From NCBI GenBank assembly GCA_003194525.1, contig NBIV01000033.1:62001-126000 (forward strand): a stretch of DNA of 64,000 nt. Direction: 5' to 3'. Below are positions 59,301 through 64,000 of the stretch, piece by piece. The notes under the pieces are model-generated. The model was not told the DNA's origin. It ran no database searches and worked only from the letters and a program-made list of their open reading frames with translations. Each line of letters starts with the position of its first letter. Positions within the stretch are counted from its first letter, which is position 1. Origin of the DNA: Gracilariopsis chorda. Its lineage: Eukaryota > Rhodophyta > Florideophyceae > Gracilariales > Gracilariaceae. The position numbers and the translations under genes are program-made.

Positions 59301-61313
59301 AAACTCTGCTCCCTTTATCGGAGTCCATCCTATATCTTCGTGAACTTCTCTCAACTTCTTTTGAGCAAGTACTGTCTCAGTCATCAGAGCATATTGCAGT
59401 TCTTCGGAGCACATCGATCGCAGTTCGCTGAACGCTTTTGACCAAATCTTGCCATTATCAAAACATGAAGAGCTCGTATAAATCCAGCTATGTATTAGAG
59501 CGAAGCTCTTTATGCGACTTTGCTCCATTTCCTCCCCTTCTTGGTACAACTGCTTCAACAGCGATGCGCAATACTGTGTTGTTTCTGATAAAAGGGTTTC
59601 AAACCCATGTTTGACAGCACAGTCGGAAGTCACACATCGCCTTGCCGGTTTGCTAGACACCAGGTTCGCAATAGCTTTAACGGAAACCTCGGGACTGATT
59701 GCCTTCACTTTCATGACAGCGGAAAGACCACCATACACATATTCAGATTGTCGATTCTTATCATCAATCGCTTCCATTATGTATTCAAATCTCCTCAGTC
59801 TCTCATCCGGGCTATGCTCGGATAGTCCTGACGCAAAACCAAGAGTTATGTTGGAGATAACCTCCGATGCTTCATCCGATGGTATGACTCGCAAAATCTT
59901 GCCAAATGCTTGAGATATTTCTACCAAGTGCTTGCCACTCCCTGAAGCAGTTGTTCTGCGGCGCACTGTGACGGATTCGTTTATCTGTTTCGCAATGGGG
60001 GGCAAAACTCCAGATAGAAACAGACGGCACGTGGGTACAACATGTTCGTGAAAGACTTTGCTTCCAAATGCAGATGAATCCTCATTATTCTCAGCATACC
60101 ACCTTGTGGCTAGCACTCGATGAGTGTAGGATGCTGTTTGAACGTAAGTAAGGAGAGAAGAAAGAGCGTAAGAAGCAGTGATCTGCAAGCGCTTTTTCTT
60201 CTTCGCAGATGGATGCAAGTATTCTTTCATCGAGTTTAGAACCTTCTCTGCAAAAGGTCCGGACGAATTTTTGTGGGGAAGTGATTCAAAAAGGGGAAGC
60301 AATGCTTGTGTACCAGTCGGAATGGGTGAAGCCACCGCTTCGCAGACGATCTTGGACAACTTAGATAGATTTTCTCCAAATGAAGCACTCCACCCGTCTC
60401 GCAGCAGTGTCAACGTGAGGTCCCATCCGGAGGATTCCGATTTTCGAATGGCATCCACTGCAATGTCAGCGAATTGCTTCGCTCGTGTATGGTCTAGTTC
60501 TTCTGATTGCTTCATGAAGGACAGCATGTATGTCGCCAATTCGCAGACGTCGCGGATCGCAGATTCGGAATCCTTTCGTTTCTTCCGACCTTTTGCAAAC
60601 AGTAGAAGAGCATGGGGCTCATTGTCCACAAGAGGAGAGATCGATGATGCCGAATTCGACGCAAACAATAACCACTTTAAGACGGCTATGATTCTTTTCG
60701 CGTCTACGAGAAAATTATCGGATGAACTGACTTGGGAGATCTGCTCTTCGCAAAACTTGCGCAAATCCTCTGCGTATCGTGAAAACGCTCTAGTCCTGTG
60801 GGCGTCCGATGGCAAAACTCTCTCCAGGGATGATTTTGCTGCACTGGAAACAGTGGCATTCACGTCACCTTGTGCCGATAACCAAAGTGGTAATATGGAA
60901 GGAAATATGTGTTGCACGGCTCGACGAAAACACAGGACCGTGTCACTCATCAACAGCAGAGCTGCCGTGCGAACAGCGGGGTGTGGATCCTGCACAGCTC
61001 CCCGAAAGGCTTCACCCCATGCTGTAACGAAGGCTGTACCTACCCCCGGATCTTGAGGAAGGGTTTTTAAGTGTTCAGTAAGATCTGTGAGCGCCTTTTC
61101 CTTTGTGGTTGTATCGCGCTTTGAGAGTTTTTTCAGAAGCTGCAACGCCGTAGTGTCCCAGGCATTTTGTTCCAAAACAGGTGGCGCTGTTGAAGAACAG
61201 CCTTGCAACGCCTGAGCGGTGGCTGCTGCAAAGGATGTGAAGGTAGGAGTATCAGTCAAATTCGCTGCGGCGGCGGAAGATGAAGCCTTTCGTGATCCGG
61301 GTTTCCGGCCCAT
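56397..61313 (-). CDS. LTN1: listerin, E3 ubiquitin ligase of ribosome-associated quality control
   Basis: A 1638-aa single-exon protein, within the listerin range (1562 in yeast Rkr1/Ltn1 to about 1766 in human). The N-terminal domain is conserved: NAWDTTALQLLKKLSKRDTT, then KEKALTDLTEHL and PAVRTAALLLMSD. This part docks on the 60S subunit and NEMF. HEAT/ARM-like helices make up the long middle. The RWD-like region near the C-terminus shows REVWATYRFSDVTLEIGMRV and FPLQTVTVEA, and the final about 50 residues form a RING: CPICYSVLH, then KACRTCRNCFHSDCLLRWF and CPTC. LTN1 ubiquitinates nascent chains stuck on split 60S subunits. The start MGRKPGSRKASS matches the usual short basic leader. 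No frame problem is seen over almost 5 kb. Confidence 0.93.
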   Translation of the reverse strand: MGRKPGSRKASSSAAAANLTDTPTFTSFAAATAQALQGCSSTAPPVLEQNAWDTTALQLLKKLSKRDTTTKEKALTDLTEHLKTLPQDPGVGTAFVTAWGEAFRGAVQDPHPAVRTAALLLMSDTVLCFRRAVQHIFPSILPLWLSAQGDVNATVSSAAKSSLERVLPSDAHRTRAFSRYAEDLRKFCEEQISQVSSSDNFLVDAKRIIAVLKWLLFASNSASSISPLVDNEPHALLLFAKGRKKRKDSESAIRDVCELATYMLSFMKQSEELDHTRAKQFADIAVDAIRKSESSGWDLTLTLLRDGWSASFGENLSKLSKIVCEAVASPIPTGTQALLPLFESLPHKNSSGPFAEKVLNSMKEYLHPSAKKKKRLQITASYALSSLLTYVQTASYTHRVLATRWYAENNEDSSAFGSKVFHEHVVPTCRLFLSGVLPPIAKQINESVTVRRRTTASGSGKHLVEISQAFGKILRVIPSDEASEVISNITLGFASGLSEHSPDERLRRFEYIMEAIDDKNRQSEYVYGGLSAVMKVKAISPEVSVKAIANLVSSKPARRCVTSDCAVKHGFETLLSETTQYCASLLKQLYQEGEEMEQSRIKSFALIHSWIYTSSSCFDNGKIWSKAFSELRSMCSEELQYALMTETVLAQKKLREVHEDIGWTPIKGAEFEQLVLEVMQHIHDNKLTNSGVELACASMEPDGGAMLSSEIHDRIIGLVASVLQNDHSRSDMDRIVEAILSAFSSRLGSQVSFREFVSVSTFRAVRNASILPHVLSYITAHEYETLSFLLDTMGNVLLCSMNESEDSELAQLASAVSAVISAFGKHGIGASTFLAKKLLSVAKPAFTSGILHQTPFRLLFGDGIIVSIDVEYLNHTIRNTFVQRVAELESLLKDYFISLDADETQRVGRVTTQFFLSKTDEGSEAVLGCLSQAMTEISPELFTGISEELKRHWSERDPLRSYADDAILSSIPTVVRICSAGSKGHSVESFREFIEETATNSLSDMLRVDSVAALDILASALHGFARAGGESHAKLDVFPWLHDTILKIVEQGCSQLKDSVKSSDERLLKLEGSLSNLLRMAIRCLGSDVLKSRDVAAWVSRISVLFQDVISNCTSDVSPVEAYRLCSLVGLTEILVKSSKLDMLSDGTIDELCHWGAWIGIKLIPFLEEDPEHPDLGNIGVWACSRWCGDLIVTAAETGTLLQENGEMPLPANDVYSLIPYLTSTSVLIRRAVLTAVVHAATMDLSDRVASEFPKDGFADEESEVAFVDAIIPVQLRRALEWSAAYTSQSVSDHDQAVAGEIGYFLAWRVFLDLMRSDDAISSPATLADSGDVSFRRVGLIYLETHLDVYKEFFKRCIEVIVDGSDMERRAAARSSVMALQVEENAASGVIVARSGQAVLTDNEGEGDATCESLRDGNSETAVGHAVGIAFARALQRLPALSRQIVTHDLGRGVASRIEAFVRTNLAPLLIATEVRKVKEWGAQAGGGGDEDGEGELTARGSVAGREVWATYRFSDVTLEIGMRVPDVFPLQTVTVEARSRIGMSEAQWRKTLLGMALLLRAKNGSLAEALALWRRNLDKTFQGADECPICYSVLHVASAALPEKACRTCRNCFHSDCLLRWFSTSNSSACPTCRSVF

Positions 61314-61934
61314 ATCAATGGTTAATTCGGATTGACGAGAAACGCTCCACTCTGTGAGTTAGGCCTGGTAGGAAGAAAAGGTCACCTCTGATACTGCTGT
61401 TCCAGACGGACTGCAACTACGTTCTTTTAAGTGGATTCGATGTCTGCAGCGTAAGACAGCAGCTTCAATAAAATACGCCTAACATTAGCTGGCTAGCTAG
61501 GGCGACAGCGTTATTACTCAGACAAATACAACAATAACAATGATTGAGATCAAGTTTTACAGAAAATTTCGTGTTTGTGAGGCTTGTGCCCTACCCTTGT
61601 TGGATATCTATCTATCGGACGATTGCGACAACCCCTTTCGTCCCAGTTTACGCAGTCTCGTCAACGATAAGGGTACGACGAAGGATCAACGTTCAACGTA
61701 TGAATACCACTTGCATTTGATGCCGAGTCGACACTCCATGCGATTCGAGTCACAGGCCAAGTGCGGAATCCTCGAAGATCAGTAGTCAAGGGCTTGAATG
61801 ATCAGATAAAAGCGACACAGCACCAGCTCGACTCTTACATCGTACTTCGTATGAACAAGGCTTTGCCCATGCAGCAGCACGGGAATGCGAACAAGCCGAG
61901 AGTTGGCTTCACAAGGAATGACAAGTTTTGTTGT
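61314..61934. other. listerin promoter region and 3' flank of next gene
   Basis: About 620 bases. An 81-aa plus-strand frame at 61540 is open but unrecognised. No RNA gene or repeat seen. Confidence 0.4.
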
Positions 61935-62441
61935 TTACATCGCAGTTGCTCTCCGTCTCCTACGAACAGAGGATTCAGTTTCTGTGCTCGCTTCCGTGTT
62001 CTTCGTAGTCTCGCTCTGCTCGTCCTCATCTTTTTTCTGTTTCGTCTCTGCTGCTCTCTGAGGCTTTTTCGAGTAAATCACGCCAGCCGTGAGCAAGCTC
62101 ATAGCCACGATAATGCTAAAGTACGGCTTGAGATAAGCTTTGTGCGGAATATTCCATGCTTTCCAAAGTCGCCATCCTACAACTCCACCAAAGAGTAGCG
62201 GAAAGATAAACGCGAGATGAACGCTGATCATCATCAGTTTGTAGCCCTTTTCACCCTTCTTTACAGTTGGGTCTCTCGACCCCGCAGCCAAGAGGAAGCA
62301 AATAACTGCACCACCGTTTCCCATGTAGATCGCTGACATAGCATTCTTCGCCTGATTGGAATCTTGGAAAGCCAGCGCTCCACATATCATCAAGGTTAAA
62401 CCATATATAGTCATCATCTCCGAAGCAGAAAAGTTTCCCAT
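61935..62441 (-). CDS. four-span membrane protein, TMEM14-like
   Basis: A 168-aa single-exon protein. Four hydrophobic segments lie at about residues 10-27 (TIYGLTLMICGALAF), 38-55 (AIYMGNGGAVICFLLAAG), 69-93 (LMMISVHLAFIFPLLFGGVVGW) and 105-124 (PYFSIIVAMSLLTAGVIY). A polar, Lys/Glu-rich tail ends in RRRRRATAM. The small size, Gly-rich spans and spacing resemble TMEM14 family proteins, which occur in mitochondrial and plastid envelopes (FAX fatty-acid exporters in plastids). The match is by pattern only and is not secure. The ATG at 62441 is the first in frame and no transit peptide is evident. Confidence 0.6.
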   Translation of the reverse strand: MGNFSASEMMTIYGLTLMICGALAFQDSNQAKNAMSAIYMGNGGAVICFLLAAGSRDPTVKKGEKGYKLMMISVHLAFIFPLLFGGVVGWRLWKAWNIPHKAYLKPYFSIIVAMSLLTAGVIYSKKPQRAAETKQKKDEDEQSETTKNTEASTETESSVRRRRRATAM

Positions 62442-64000
62442 TTTGGTTTGGGTTTATATCGGGGTCAAAGGAATTGGGTGGGTTCTGTGAACAGACGGTT
62501 CACCAGCTATATGCAATGATGCAGTAGATGAAAGCGTTGAAGTGAATGCAGGGATTGCCAGCCTTCTATCGCATCATTATCGTACTGGTTCGTATTACGA
62601 ACTTCGTAAGGCACAAGATGCCGTGCAGGCGAACGGAATGATTGTGGTTCAAATTGAAAATGATTCACTCAGTAGAAGACAATCAAGTTCCCTCAGTCTA
62701 ATCTTGGCTGTTCAATAGAAAAAGGTTACCAATGGTAACTCACCATAAGAAGAACTTTGAACTACACAACGGAATTACACGAAGTAATTGGATAATTAAG
62801 ACTACAATCGCACGAGCAGGAAAAATGGTGATTCACAAAATCCATAGAACGGCCCAAGACAAGTTTACAGGACTTGGGGTCAACGTTTGCCCAGAATGTT
62901 ACTGTACGGGGGTCAACCCCCATTGCGACAGCACGAATCTGCATAGCTTGTCCTCCTGAGAGACATCGCTCAATGAGGAGCGTGATTTCCACCATTGTGA
63001 CAATTTTTCACGCTCCTGGCAACTCCGTTCACGCTCTTGCGATTTAAGGTCTCGGGATTGCGCATCACATGTCCTTCTCGTCATGAAGTGTGCGGCACGA
63101 ATGGCATCAAAGCAGCGCTAACGATACAGTCTGATACACACATGTAGAACCAGAAAAACAAAACGGCGACTTCCCTCCAGCCCTGGCTGCAGGATGACTG
63201 CGAGAAGGATCGCAGGATCGCCATTTGCCTCTCCATTCACAAAAGGAAATTGTTCTAAAACTGCATTGCATGCTCGGACGCGTGACTTGCAAATTTGATG
63301 CTAGGAAGGAACATTTCAAGAAGATTCTACTGTGGCATCGATCAACCCAACAGTTTACATGTTTAACAGACTGGTTCCATGAAGACAAGGGGCAATCTAC
63401 GTATCCCTGTAGCCTTCTGTCTATCGTTCACCTCTTTCATCCGCTACGGTAAAAGAGGCGCGCGTGTGTGTACATGAGCTCGTGTTCCTGATTACAGGAC
63501 TACAGTAGGGGTTAGTATGAAAAAAAAGCCCCCTCTCTCTCCAGATAAACCAGTTTCTGTTCTGGCCATGTTCTTACAAGGACTGCTAGCGTATTGCTAA
63601 CCATTACGATTGATTCGACGTCAAGCCCTTGCCTCTCGGAGAGGTAGAGGAGGTGAACCATACTCAAAATGACGACGGTCAACCTCCGCATGCTGCCAGT
63701 TCTCTGCAGGGAGGCGTGAAAGACAGCAGAATCGACGAGTTCAGCGAAGAAGATCTATGCACCTGCAAAGGACCTGGAATCCGGAGAAGCCTGACAAGTG
63801 CTAGCAATCTTAACCTTATTCGAACGTGGAAAGCGGGCGCACATGATGTAAGGCTCATACACAATGGTCTTTGAGCAAGTAGAGGTACAGAACAGACGTA
63901 TTTACATGACGACAAAAAAACGACTGGGACCACCAAAAAACCATGGTGGCAAATTAGTTTCGAAGTCTACGGAAGCTAGCCGGCGTAACAATAATAATGA
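62442..64000. other. 1.5-kb terminal region without a supported gene
   Basis: Contains the promoter of the four-span membrane protein. Short frames on both strands, including 63629-63874 (+, non-ATG start), show no recognised domain. One of them may be an exon of a gene that continues past the window edge. Confidence 0.4.

Noticed and set aside
1-64000. CRISPR arrays, bacterial operons, insertion sequences, rRNA genes
   Set aside because: None seen: no regularly spaced repeats, no Shine-Dalgarno-led gene strings, no transposase of bacterial type and no rRNA core motifs. The gene set and introns are eukaryotic.

Overview
The window looks like nuclear DNA of a compact-genome eukaryotic alga, most likely a red alga. 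It carries eukaryote-only genes: an importin-7/8 type karyopherin, Tudor-SN, the NatC catalytic subunit, a cullin, the H/ACA assembly factor NAF1, the ribosome quality-control ligase listerin, AMMECR1 and an inositol-polyphosphate 5-phosphatase. Most genes are single-exon. Only three introns-bearing genes are clear, with GT-AG introns of about 77-126 bases. Several short proteins have plastid-transit-like N-termini (two thioredoxin-like proteins, one S1-domain protein, one unknown). The nuclear tRNA-Leu(UAA) has 14 extra bases in its D-loop, a kind of intron position reported from red algae. Assignment to red algae is an inference; no phycobiliprotein or other diagnostic marker is present.

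Layout. 1-8.5 kb: importin (+), two plastid-type thioredoxin-like genes (-) and a two-span membrane protein (-) between them. 10-21.6 kb: a secreted, membrane-anchored HExxH protease (+), a metallothionein-like gene with one intron (+), a secreted malectin-domain protein with one intron (+), a 92-aa unknown (+) and an unknown membrane protein (-). 22.7-33 kb: NAA30 (+, three exons) tail-to-tail with Tudor-SN (-), an alpha-kinase (-), an unknown glycine-rich protein (+, two exons) and the 5-phosphatase (+). 35-47.9 kb: AMMECR1 (+), an unknown (-), the S1 protein (+) overlapping stop-to-stop with an armadillo-repeat protein (-), then a repeat-rich stretch with a LINE-like remnant, a serine-rich unknown and a plastid-targeted unknown. 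48-62.4 kb: cullin (-), NAF1 (-), tRNA-Leu (-), a basic unknown (+), listerin (-) and a four-span membrane protein (-).

There is no operon logic. Genes are independent housekeeping or surface functions, often packed closely. Repeat-rich accessory DNA lies mainly at 19.4-19.8, 36.1-38.1 and 42.9-45.3 kb, where diverged pieces of the same repeat families recur. Two conserved genes (cullin and 5-phosphatase) each contain one apparent single-base frame change inside otherwise long, conserved reading frames; base-calling or assembly error is the simplest reading. The most unusual single object is the tRNA-Leu D-loop insertion. A second oddity is a 41-base poly-C run one base upstream of the importin start codon, with a long pyrimidine tract in the same position before the 5-phosphatase.
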